Source: Christensenella sp. UBA4626 (GTDB lineage Bacteria > Bacillota > Clostridia > Christensenellales > UBA1242). From it: DNA of 19,373 nt. Position numbers and translations under genes: made by a program. This document shows, one piece after another, positions 1 through 7,652 of the stretch. Within the stretch, counting starts at the first letter, position 1. Every line of letters starts with the position of its first letter. Location: NCBI GenBank assembly GCA_002406115.1, contig DHNC01000024.1, forward strand, positions 1 to 19,373, read 5' to 3'. The notes under the pieces are model-generated. The model worked only from the letters and a program-made list of their open reading frames with translations, was not told the origin of the DNA and ran no database searches.

Positions 1-113
1 AAAAAAATCATTTTATTTAATTTTTTTACTATTTTTTAAGCAAAAATACGATTATTTTTAATGTTTAATTAAAATTATTTTATTTTTTTTGCTGTTTTTG
101 CAATTTTTATTTT

Positions 114-141
114 TTGATTTCCGAATATATTTTTTTATATT
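114..141 (+). promoter_or_regulatory. possible weak promoter for the 157 gene
   Basis: TTGATT (114-119), a 16-base spacer and TATATT (136-141) lie just upstream of the first gene. The implied start near 148 leaves a leader of about 10 bases without a Shine-Dalgarno sequence. The DNA is so AT-rich here that chance matches are likely. Bases 1-113 show only A/T-rich sequence and no gene. Confidence 0.3.
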
Positions 142-156
142 TTACAAATTATTTTT

Positions 157-705
157 ATGAAAAAATTGTTATTGTTTTTCAGTGCGTTTGTGCCGTTATA
201 TTTTTTGTTGATTGTCAAAATCCTTATTGATATTGTTTTTGGCGATTTACATTTTAATATCTTGAACACCACTTCGCTTATTCTCTACTCGCTTGCCATG
301 ATTACTGGGTGTGTTGGAGCGGTCAATGCGATAAAGCACAAGCAAACGAAATCCAAAAAAATTAGAATTATTAAAAAGCAAAGTTTGACTGAGCAATATT
401 TTTTAGGCTATTTCTCGTTGTTCGTGTTATTTGCGTTAAGTTTTGAAATTGAAAAAGTGAGTATGTTTGTTGTTTTTGTGTTGATAATTGTTCTGATTGG
501 CGTTGTTTACATCAAAAATGATATGTTTTATATAAATCCATTTTTAAATCTATTAGGATATAATTTTTATCAAATAACCTTTAAAATGCAAAATTCCAAC
601 GAGGAGCAAATGGCAAAATTTTTGTTTAAAGGTCAATTAAAAACCGACCATGTTTACAATGCCAAACTTAGCCACGAAAATTTCAGTTTGATTGAAAAGG
701 AATGA
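157..705 (+). CDS. small four-helix membrane protein, function unknown
   Basis: This 182-residue protein is mostly hydrophobic. Membrane segments are visible at about residues 4-26, 38-58, 83-97 and 101-119. A basic, lysine-rich stretch (about 60-75) separates helices 2 and 3, and the last 60 residues are soluble. After helix 4 comes the motif YINPFLNLLGY (about 125-135), followed by a tail of mixed charge. No Shine-Dalgarno sequence precedes the ATG, so translation may start on a very short leader, and the start is not certain. Size, four-helix layout and the NP-x-L-x-x-x-GY motif recall small membrane proteins of the KwaA type from phage-defence loci. That comparison is from memory and weak, and no KwaB-like partner is present. 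The gene stands alone, 212 bases upstream of spoVT. Confidence 0.7.
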   Translation: MKKLLLFFSAFVPLYFLLIVKILIDIVFGDLHFNILNTTSLILYSLAMITGCVGAVNAIKHKQTKSKKIRIIKKQSLTEQYFLGYFSLFVLFALSFEIEKVSMFVVFVLIIVLIGVVYIKNDMFYINPFLNLLGYNFYQITFKMQNSNEEQMAKFLFKGQLKTDHVYNAKLSHENFSLIEKE

Positions 706-872
706 AATATTTTGGTCAAAATTATTAAATATCAGTAAATGCTGTTCAAATAGCAATCAAAGAGATGAAAAGCCTCAATAAGTTTAAGAAATAGGTTAAA
801 AAATCATTAAGAGAATACAAAGTTTGCAAGCAATTTTTAACACAGACATCGACAGCACATATTTAAGAAAAA

Positions 873-901
873 GAATAATAAAAAAACATATCCACATACT
901 A
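873..901 (+). promoter_or_regulatory. possible sigma-G/sigma-F-type promoter of spoVT
   Basis: GAATA (873-877), a 17-base spacer and CATACTA (895-901) match the pattern of forespore promoters. In Bacillus subtilis spoVT is transcribed by sigma-G. The implied start (about 908) falls inside the AAAGGAG ribosome site at 906-912, which is awkward, so the real promoter may be elsewhere. The rest of 706-872 shows nothing I recognise. Confidence 0.35.
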
Positions 902-917
902 AATCAAAGGAGTTTTT

Positions 918-1454
918 ATGGAAGGAAAAGGTATCGTTCGTCGTGTTGATGAACTTGGACGCATTGTTTTGCCACGTGAAATGAGAAAGATGATAAATGT
1001 TCGTGTTGGCAGCAAATTGGAAATTGGGATTGTGGACGGCAACAAATTTTTGCTTACAAAATACAGCGATATGAGTTCGCTTAAAGAATACAGCGACGCC
1101 GTTGCCTCTGCAATTTCCGTTAGCATTGAGCACGATGTTTTGATAAGCGACATGGAAAACATTTTATCCTCGAACAGGAAAAAATATATTGGCAAACAAC
1201 TCAGCGAAGATGTGCAAGAACTTATTTACAAAAAGGAAATTGTGATAAAAAAACAAGACGATGACAGCGAAATGTTAAAATTTTTTCCTAACACCGAAAA
1301 CGAATTTTGTTGTCAGTTGATTGTGCCGATTGTTAAAGACGGGGACGCAATTGGTTCAATCATCATTTTGGCGACGGAAAATAAGTGCTTTGACGATAGT
1401 GCCGTCAAAATCTGCAAAGCCTTCAGCAAGTACTTATCTGACCAATTAACTTAA
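918..1454 (+). CDS. spoVT: SpoVT/AbrB-family transcriptional regulator
   Basis: This 178-residue DNA-binding regulator has the two-domain layout of SpoVT. An N-terminal swapped-hairpin AbrB domain (about 1-50) carries the typical run GIVRRVDELGRIVLPREMR. A GAF-like domain (about 55-178) contains CQLIVPIVKDGDAIG and a C-terminal helix. Length equals that of B. subtilis SpoVT, which controls forespore genes; related proteins also occur in bacteria not known to sporulate, so sporulation is not proven. The start is set by AAAGGAG, five bases upstream of the ATG. The last 42 bases of the gene recur 170 bases downstream (1583-1624), and the 5' arm of the likely terminator lies inside the coding sequence (1411-1420). 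Confidence 0.93.
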   Translation: MEGKGIVRRVDELGRIVLPREMRKMINVRVGSKLEIGIVDGNKFLLTKYSDMSSLKEYSDAVASAISVSIEHDVLISDMENILSSNRKKYIGKQLSEDVQELIYKKEIVIKKQDDDSEMLKFFPNTENEFCCQLIVPIVKDGDAIGSIIILATENKCFDDSAVKICKAFSKYLSDQLT

Positions 1455-1473
1455 TATGCTTTGCAGATTTTTT
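1411..1473 (+). terminator. spoVT terminator with one arm inside the gene
   Basis: TCTGCAAAGC (1411-1420, coding) pairs perfectly with GCTTTGCAGA (1458-1467) and is followed by six T (1468-1473). The 37-base loop holds the last codons and the stop. The loop is long for a classical terminator, but the perfect 10-bp stem and T run support it. Confidence 0.6.
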
Positions 1474-1478
1474 GGGGT

Positions 1479-1513
1479 CCCCAACAAAGCCAAACATAGT
1501 GGGTTTGTTGGGG
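1479..1513. other. GC-rich hairpin downstream of spoVT
   Basis: CCCCAACAAA (1479-1488) pairs with TTTGTTGGGG (1504-1513), with a loop of 15 bases. It overlaps a small palindrome, TGGGGTCCCC (1473-1482). The same palindromic 10-mer recurs at 7413-7422 in another intergenic region, which suggests a dispersed repeat fragment. Confidence 0.5.
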
Positions 1514-1582
1514 TTAAGGAACAATCAAGTGTAAAATGAGTTTTGTAACCACAAAACGATTAAAAAGCGAAGATTGTGACGT

Positions 1583-1624
1583 TGCAAAGCATTCAGCAAG
1601 TACTTATCTGACCAATTAACTTAA
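1583..1624 (+). repeat. second copy of the spoVT 3' end
   Basis: These 42 bases match 1413-1454, the end of spoVT including its stop, with a single difference (C1421 versus A1591). The copies are 170 bases apart. The second copy is not preceded by spoVT coding sequence, so it is an isolated tail. See findings. Confidence 0.93.
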
Positions 1625-1710
1625 CTTCTTTGTATTGAGAGTATGAAACCCTACGTTCATGTCTTGTAAACATACTTTTCGCTCGCATTTTCCTTCTGCC
1701 TCTTTCTTGT

Positions 1711-1910
1711 GTCCCCTTGTGAGGGGAAGGTCGGTACGAATGTAATGAGTACCAAAGGGTAGTTTTTATGACTAACAAAATAATATTTAAACAAAACAAA
1801 AATTAAAAATATCTTTAACATTTAGAGCATAAAATAGGATGTTAAATTTACAACTACCCTTTGGTGTGCTTGACAAGATCCGCACACCAGCCTTCCCCTC
1901 ACAAGGGGAC
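1711..1910. repeat. MITE-like palindromic element
   Basis: The ends are a perfect 20-bp inverted repeat: the GTCCCC...GGAAGG arm at 1711-1730 and its complement at 1891-1910. A second paired block (ACCAAAGGGTAGT 1751-1763 with its complement at 1853-1865) lies inside. The centre is AT-rich and has no gene. From memory, repeats with ends like GTCCCCTTGTGAGGGGAAGG are common between genes in gut Clostridia, so this looks like a non-autonomous, high-copy element. No target duplication was identified. The short frame running across it on the minus strand (1593-1799) has no ribosome site and I do not call it. Confidence 0.75.
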
Positions 1911-1982
1911 ACGGGATTATTTGTTCATGGGCAAAACTCAACCGAACCATTAGTCTATCCGATAGTTTTATATACAACAAAA

Positions 1983-2039
1983 AACACCTAATTTTGAAGG
2001 CAACTCTCTACTGCCAGTTCAATCACTAGGTGTTTTTTT
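1983..2039 (-). terminator. terminator of the virB6-virB4 unit
   Basis: AACACCTA (1983-1990) and TAGGTGTT (2027-2034) form the stem, with an inner GGCA/TGCC helix (1999-2002 with 2012-2015). A runs lie on the left and T runs on the right, so it could work in both directions. It lies directly after the virB4 stop. The AAAACACCTA outer stem resembles the terminators inside the 207-bp repeats at 13922 and 15362. Confidence 0.78.
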
Positions 2040-2043
2040 TATG

Positions 2044-4782
2044 TTATTTTGCTTCGCCGATGATGACTTTAACCATATCGTAAGCATAGATATCTATGAA
2101 CAGACGGGTCATTGGGCTGGTTATCAAGAAAGCACGGCCAAGAGGTGCTGTAACGATACCTTCCTGTTCGTTTTTGTTGATACCGCCGGCAGATTTGTAA
2201 AGTTCAAGCAAGTCCGCCATATCGTTAGGTGCAAGTTGCAAAATCATGCTATATTGACAAGCATTGATGATTGCCGCTGACCTACGTTGAATTTCCGGTG
2301 TACCCAAGAAGTCTTTAATATTTTGTGTAATAACGATTTGCATACCTTGATATTTACGAATACGTTTTGCCATTTCCGCCATAAAGTTAAGTGCAACAGG
2401 ACTGTCCGGGTCGATAAACATATGTGCTTCGTCGACGGCGATAACAACCTGACGTTTAATATCTTCACCAGTGCGTTGATAATACTCTTCATTAAAGCGT
2501 TTGTTGTTGATGATCTCGTTGTTCAAATATTTAAACACCAACAACATTTGAGCATTTGCCAACTTGTTGTTTTTGCTTGCAAACAAGGTCTGGAAATTAA
2601 ACGTAATCAAGTTCTCGTCCGTCAAAATGCTTGTTGGACCATTCCACAAGTCACTGTTACGTCCGCCAGTTGCAAATTTCTGAATATATGTTTCAAGCAC
2701 AAGCAAATTTTTGCGATAATAATCGTCTTTAACCGTTTTCAATTTGCGTTGGATTAAAGCAAACAAGTCATCGAAAATAGGATAATCCTCGGCTTTAAGT
2801 TTACCGATATTTGTGTGTTGGTTGATGCCTTTTTCGTTGTAAAGCTCAACAACCAAAGTGTTAAGTGTTTCAAATGCGTCGCTGTCGATACCTTCCAAAA
2901 TCGCACGGAAGAATTGTTCCAAGAACTGCAAGTGAGTGAAGAATGTTTTGTTTGTCCCTTTCATAACAAGGTCGTCAATATTTTCGTCATCAATATTGTC
3001 TTTACCCTCTGTTGCTGCGTCCAAGTCCTCCAAAGATGCCATTATATGGAAAGGATTTAAGATACCAGATTTGTTTGTACCAACGTCGATAACTTTACCG
3101 CCAAGGTTACGAGTCATAACATCGTATTCTTGTTCCGGGTCGAGAATGAACATTTTTGTTCTGTCCGCCGCAAGGTTTGCCAAAATGGTTTTTGTTGCAT
3201 AGGATTTACCAGAGCCGGATTTACCGATAACCATCATGTTTGAGTTGATACGACCCTCTTTTCTATCCCTTGTGAAGAAGTCCACAAACACAGGATAGCC
3301 GCTTGCCGTTGCCATACCCAAGCAGAAGCCCGCCTTATCTTGCATAATGCTGTCCACCATAGGGAAAGATGCTGCAATTGTTGTGGATGGCATACTGCGA
3401 TAGAATTGTTTTAATGTGTCAATCCTGTTTACGCTGCTGGATACAAAAGCGTCCACTTGCCTGCCGAACAAATCGGATTGTTTAAAGCCGTTTTGTTTAA
3501 GCACGTTTCTAAATTCTTTTCTATTTTCCTCTTTAACACGGGCATGAATGGAGATATCATACAACTGCTCATTATTTGTTTTAAGGTCTCTCAAAAGTTG
3601 TTGCAAACTGTCAATATCCGCTTGTTTTTCGATGATTTGACTGGAACGATAAGTTCTATCCAACTTTGACTCTTTTTCCATTACAGCACGGTCGATTGCT
3701 TTTTCACCCTTTTCCTTATCCACTGGCATGATGTTCATAATCACACGAGTGTTGTCTTGGTTAAAGATTGGATAAGCCCAACCATTGCCTACTTCGAGAG
3801 GATAGTTTGTTATAACAAATTGTTTAAATGGTCGTTTATCAATTTCCACACGCCCCATTTTAAATTCAATCTGATTTGGCATAATCCAGTGGGTCAACTG
3901 ACTTGGTGCGATACCGTCAATTTCACGCTCTGCAAACACCTCTTGATAGTTGGATTTTAAGAAACTAATGAGTTCCTTTTCCATTAAAATTTTGGAGTTG
4001 ATAGTGTATTGTCCAACCGCCATATCGTTTACGATACCTACAGCCGTTTCTTCCAAGTTTGTTCGGTCTGAACCGTACAAAACCAAATAATAATGCGCTT
4101 GCAAAATTGGCTCTGCTTTGATTGCATTGTTAAGCCTTGCCACACGTTCACGGAATATAAGCCCACGGGACTCCATTTCCATGTCGGAATAATGCCCTTG
4201 CTCGTACAACTTGTTGAGCAACGCATATTTTCGGTCATCGCTCTTCAAAAACACGTCAAAGTTCATAGGTTTTGTTGTTTTGATAATGCTTGCACGTTGA
4301 TACATAGAAATACGTTTTAACGCCTTGCTGAATGTGTTGATAATGCTGTCCTGTGCGGATTCTTGCATCAAATCCAGTGCCAAAGGTTGCATTTCAATAA
4401 CGATACCAGTGTATTCACCAAAATTGATAAATTTGCCCACTTCAATATTGAAGAAAGGAGTTAAATTTTCCATTGGTTTGACAGAACCTTTTGCCCCACT
4501 CTTGACATATTTTTTGCTGAAAGCGGCAAAACGTATGATGAGCACAATCGAACTATACATCCTCAACCCATCGTCAATAGGGAGGAAGAAGGATACACTC
4601 ACAGCCAGCCAGCCGATAAGTGCATACCATCTATAATCCACATTATTGATTTTGAACAAGTTGCTTGCCACAATAACAACAGCAAAAGCAACACAAACAA
4701 TAACCAGGATAATATCTCCCAGCGTAATGTTCTTTAAAAATTCTGTTTTAACCCGAGTTTTGCCCGGAATGTATCTAATCAT
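2044..4782 (-). CDS. virB4: VirB4-family T4SS ATPase with VirB3/PrgI-like N-terminus
   Basis: This 912-residue ATPase energises a type IV secretion/conjugation channel at the inner face of the membrane. The first 100 residues hold two or three hydrophobic segments (about 18-40, 50-70 and 78-92), like VirB3/PrgI proteins, fused to a VirB4 body. The ATPase domain shows Walker A GKSGSGKS (about 519-526), followed by FILDPEQEYD, and Walker B VIAVDEAHMF (about 778-787). Near the C-terminus are the VITQNIKDF and QRRSAAIINAC runs typical of VirB4/TraE. The ribosome site is AGGGGT just before the ATG. The gene follows virB6 by 19 bases and is last in that unit. All key ATPase motifs are intact, so I expect a working enzyme. 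Confidence 0.95.
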   Translation of the reverse strand: MIRYIPGKTRVKTEFLKNITLGDIILVIVCVAFAVVIVASNLFKINNVDYRWYALIGWLAVSVSFFLPIDDGLRMYSSIVLIIRFAAFSKKYVKSGAKGSVKPMENLTPFFNIEVGKFINFGEYTGIVIEMQPLALDLMQESAQDSIINTFSKALKRISMYQRASIIKTTKPMNFDVFLKSDDRKYALLNKLYEQGHYSDMEMESRGLIFRERVARLNNAIKAEPILQAHYYLVLYGSDRTNLEETAVGIVNDMAVGQYTINSKILMEKELISFLKSNYQEVFAEREIDGIAPSQLTHWIMPNQIEFKMGRVEIDKRPFKQFVITNYPLEVGNGWAYPIFNQDNTRVIMNIMPVDKEKGEKAIDRAVMEKESKLDRTYRSSQIIEKQADIDSLQQLLRDLKTNNEQLYDISIHARVKEENRKEFRNVLKQNGFKQSDLFGRQVDAFVSSSVNRIDTLKQFYRSMPSTTIAASFPMVDSIMQDKAGFCLGMATASGYPVFVDFFTRDRKEGRINSNMMVIGKSGSGKSYATKTILANLAADRTKMFILDPEQEYDVMTRNLGGKVIDVGTNKSGILNPFHIMASLEDLDAATEGKDNIDDENIDDLVMKGTNKTFFTHLQFLEQFFRAILEGIDSDAFETLNTLVVELYNEKGINQHTNIGKLKAEDYPIFDDLFALIQRKLKTVKDDYYRKNLLVLETYIQKFATGGRNSDLWNGPTSILTDENLITFNFQTLFASKNNKLANAQMLLVFKYLNNEIINNKRFNEEYYQRTGEDIKRQVVIAVDEAHMFIDPDSPVALNFMAEMAKRIRKYQGMQIVITQNIKDFLGTPEIQRRSAAIINACQYSMILQLAPNDMADLLELYKSAGGINKNEQEGIVTAPLGRAFLITSPMTRLFIDIYAYDMVKVIIGEAK

Positions 4783-4801
4783 TTTACCCCTAAATCAATT
4801 T

Positions 4802-7114
4802 TTATTTTAAATTGCTAACAATTTTATTTAACAATCTAATAACCTCAGCAATGTCTTTTGTATCAGCACCTGTTGATTCCGAATTATCTCGTAAAGATCT
4901 CTTTAAGCTGTTAATTCCTTCAATGATATTTGTAGTTTCAGCACTATATTTAGCTTTTTGCTCATCACCTGTTGTTTTGACTTCAGATTGAAGCCTACCT
5001 AAAGCAGAAACAATATCGGAAGTCATTGTGCGTAATTGAGTTGTTAAGTCAGATTGAAGTTGTGCAGAAGCTTGTGCCCCAAATGTACCAGTTTGAGCGG
5101 CAGTACCAGTGTTTGATTGTCCATTAAACACTTTTGATACAGCATCTTTTAAAGCATCTGAAAGTTTACCAATGGTTTCATCTGAAAGTTCAGATGTTGA
5201 TTGAGTTTGAGCAGTAGGTGCGGCAGGTGCTTTATATTTGTTTTCCATGTCGTAGTTATCAATAGCAATAACATTTTCGTCTGCTTTTCTTTTGAGTTTT
5301 TTGTCTGCTTTAATTCTTTCCCTGATAGCATCTTCACCAACACCAGTCTCATTATGTACCAACTTGACAAATTCTTCTTGGGATATGCCTGCATTTTCAG
5401 CTTTATCCAATTCTGTAAGCAAACCCGAATTGAAGTCAGTCATTGTACCCTTAGCATCAGTTGTTGTAGTTCCTCCAATAAAGTTGCCGGCTGTGTCAAC
5501 AACTGTATTCTTACCTGTACTCTTGAATGAATTTTCGTAGTCTTTTTTAAGTTTCTTTTGTTCTGCTTCATAAGTTGCGTCTTTTCTTGCTTTTCCGTCA
5601 TCGCTAATTGCTTGACCAAGACCGGTAGATCCAAATAACTCAGAAGCTGCCCCCTTCCAACCTTTTTTGGCTAAATTATCAACACCAACATCTTTATGTT
5701 TTAAGCCTAAAGTATCTGATGCAGATTTGTCCAAAGCATTCCATATTGAGGTTCCAGTTTCAGCAGCAGTACGTCCCAAAGCGCCACCTAAACCTTTAGC
5801 TGCACCAAGACCTACACCAGCGAAGAAACTCCCAACTCCATTTTGACCATTTGCATGAGCAGTTTCCCAACCAGATTTTGCACCACGAACAAATGCACCA
5901 CCAACTTTGACGCCTTTTTCAACAGTAGCTTTGCCATATTTTTTAAGGGCTCCTTGAGTTTGTCCACGCAAGGATTTACCATCCCCGAATGCGTTGTTGC
6001 CGCCGACATAACCAGTTATCATGCTGATAAAATCGTTCATGCAGAACAAAGCACAAATCAAAAGCAGCAATTGAATTATACTATTCAAAAAGAAATCACC
6101 GACGCCTTGCCAAGGGAATACGAGATTTATATTTTGTATGAGAGGCAAGAAACTGAACATCAAGTTCATGCCTGCAACTGCGCCATAAGCACTGAGAATA
6201 TTCTTTTTAACATCCCCTGTCCATGTCTTCACCACTGCACCATCGTCAAGTGGATACATTGCACACAGTGCTGGGCTGACAACGAACAGCATAAGCAAGA
6301 TAAATATACGCTTAATCATGCCGTACGTGACATTCACCATCACATAACTCATAAATAGTCCGCCGACAATCAAAATCAGATAGTTTATTTCATAAAGGGT
6401 GTAATATTGATTAACATCAGTATACAATGTTATTCCCAAACGTTTGCCGTCTTTTGTTGATACTGCAAACAATTGGTCTAACACTTCGGCATAGTATTCG
6501 CTTTCTTTATCGTTATCTACGCTTGAAATGCCAACCTCTTTTTTAAGCCAATCATTTTTATCAAGCAAATCGTTTATCAGTTTGCCGCCATCATTTTTAG
6601 GACTTTCACCCCTATAAACATTTGCGTTATATGCACAACAGATAAAAAGTTTCCGGCTAAGCATCGTTGAGCCGCCTGTGGAAGTTGCGCCATTGACAGC
6701 CTGCAATATAATATTGCCGACCCAAACACCAAGCAAGCAGCACACTGGCAAAACAACGAAGTTCACAAGCCCTTTTACTGCACTTGACAAAATATCTTTC
6801 CAACTTTTTGGTTTTTCCGCATAGATTGATTTTAAGAATGCCAAGGTTGTGAAGATAACCAATAAGAACAATGCCAATATTGTCATTGATATCAAAATGT
6901 TTTTTACTACATCGGTGTTGAGCAAATAATATAAGAGCCCTGTTGAATTTTCTCCACCATCGTTATTACCACTGATTGGTGTGTTTCCAAATCTAACATC
7001 GCCAATCCCAGCGAAGACATAAAATAATGACTGCAACAAATCCACAAACACAAAGAATATGGAAAAAAGCGGATAAATTATCATTCCAATAACACCCAAA
7101 ATTGCATTTATCAT
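4802..7114 (-). CDS. virB6: VirB6/TrbL-like polytopic T4SS membrane protein
   Basis: This protein of about 770 residues has a membrane half and a long soluble tail. About seven membrane segments lie in the first 375 residues (roughly 3-30, 68-92, 112-140, 245-268, 270-290, 310-335 and 345-368, counted from this start). The remaining 395 residues are hydrophilic: a glycine/alanine-rich stretch (about 395-460), then lysine/glutamate-rich probable coiled coil, with a final heptad-like segment to the C-terminus. This layout and the neighbouring virB4 indicate VirB6/TrbL, the inner-membrane channel core. I place the start at the ATG at 7114 because GAGGGGAG sits six bases upstream; an in-frame GTG at 7129 is the alternative. 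No catalytic motif is seen. The tail is longer than in classical VirB6 and could have a species-specific role. Confidence 0.85.
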   Translation of the reverse strand: MINAILGVIGMIIYPLFSIFFVFVDLLQSLFYVFAGIGDVRFGNTPISGNNDGGENSTGLLYYLLNTDVVKNILISMTILALFLLVIFTTLAFLKSIYAEKPKSWKDILSSAVKGLVNFVVLPVCCLLGVWVGNIILQAVNGATSTGGSTMLSRKLFICCAYNANVYRGESPKNDGGKLINDLLDKNDWLKKEVGISSVDNDKESEYYAEVLDQLFAVSTKDGKRLGITLYTDVNQYYTLYEINYLILIVGGLFMSYVMVNVTYGMIKRIFILLMLFVVSPALCAMYPLDDGAVVKTWTGDVKKNILSAYGAVAGMNLMFSFLPLIQNINLVFPWQGVGDFFLNSIIQLLLLICALFCMNDFISMITGYVGGNNAFGDGKSLRGQTQGALKKYGKATVEKGVKVGGAFVRGAKSGWETAHANGQNGVGSFFAGVGLGAAKGLGGALGRTAAETGTSIWNALDKSASDTLGLKHKDVGVDNLAKKGWKGAASELFGSTGLGQAISDDGKARKDATYEAEQKKLKKDYENSFKSTGKNTVVDTAGNFIGGTTTTDAKGTMTDFNSGLLTELDKAENAGISQEEFVKLVHNETGVGEDAIRERIKADKKLKRKADENVIAIDNYDMENKYKAPAAPTAQTQSTSELSDETIGKLSDALKDAVSKVFNGQSNTGTAAQTGTFGAQASAQLQSDLTTQLRTMTSDIVSALGRLQSEVKTTGDEQKAKYSAETTNIIEGINSLKRSLRDNSESTGADTKDIAEVIRLLNKIVSNLK

Positions 7115-7186
7115 ATGGACTCCCCTCACTTTCGCACCTTAAGGCACGAACACTGCTCAACAGAGCATAGTTATGTATTTAGTATT

Positions 7187-7215
7187 ATTATATACTAAAA
7201 ACAACAATTAAACAA
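7187..7215 (-). promoter_or_regulatory. promoter of the virB6-virB4 unit
   Basis: On the minus strand TTGTTT (7215-7210), 17 bases and a perfect TATAAT (7192-7187). The leader of about 65 bases contains a TGCTC/GAGCA hairpin (7154-7167). This gives virB6-virB4 a start separate from the 7636-9102 gene. Confidence 0.62.
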
Positions 7216-7263
7216 ACAAATAAAACATAAATTTACAAAAATTTTACTTGCGTTCAGAATAAC

Positions 7264-7470
7264 ATATACAGGGCTCCCACAAAGGCTAACGCAGTGCCTT
7301 TGAAGGGAAAGAGGAGTGACAACGTCATAGTCTGCACTTTTGCGGATTTGCTTGTCGCAAATGCTCGCCTTATGTTTGCCTATTCCTATTCCCCTTCAAA
7401 ACATTCGTTTTGTGGGGTCCCCGAATTTAGTTTATGTTTGCGAATAGCAAACTAACTTAATAGCGAGTCA
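7264..7470. other. gene-free stretch with several hairpins
   Basis: I see no gene here. Visible structures are CAAAGGC/GCCTTTG (7280-7302), CAAAAC/GTTTTG near 7398-7413, the palindrome TGGGGTCCCC (7413-7422, also at 1473) and GTTTGC/GCAAAC near 7436-7453. The higher GC and dense hairpins contrast with the surrounding AT-rich promoter DNA and suggest degenerate dispersed repeats. Confidence 0.45.
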
Positions 7471-7471
7471 C

Positions 7472-7591
7472 GACGATGTCATCCTGAGCGGAGCGTTAGC
7501 GGAGCCGAAGGATCTCACAACACAAGATAAGCCTGTACGAAGCATAGAGATGTTTCGACTTCACTATCGTTTCGCTCAACACGACAACGTC
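7472..7591. repeat. MITE-like element with imperfect inverted ends
   Basis: The left end (7472-7490, with TCATCCTGAGCG) and right end (7573-7591, CGCTCAACACGACAACGTC) are imperfect inverted copies, about 15 of 19 positions matching. A second inner pair is CGAAGGATCTC with GAGATGTTTCG. From memory, units with TGTCATCCTGAGCG...GAAGGATCTC are widespread between genes in gut Bacillota and Bacteroidota. There is no coding capacity. Confidence 0.65.
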
Positions 7592-7620
7592 GCAACTACA
7601 CCATTACAATCTCGTGGGGA

Positions 7621-7652
7621 CAAAAAAGTTACGCATTATTTGAGCGTAACTT
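7621..7652 (-). terminator. terminator overlapping the stop codon of the 7636 gene
   Basis: On the minus strand AAGTTACGC pairs perfectly with GCGTAACTT around a nine-base loop, followed by a T run (7627-7622). The 5' arm encodes the last residues of the protein and the stop lies in the loop. It is a compact, convincing intrinsic terminator. Confidence 0.85.

Noticed and set aside
1593..1799. 68-codon frame on the minus strand
   Set aside because: It runs across the palindromic repeat element and the duplicated spoVT tail and has no ribosome site.
2041..2280. Frames on the plus strand inside virB4, including one starting at 2041
   Set aside because: They mirror the virB4 coding sequence, which has intact ATPase motifs on the minus strand.
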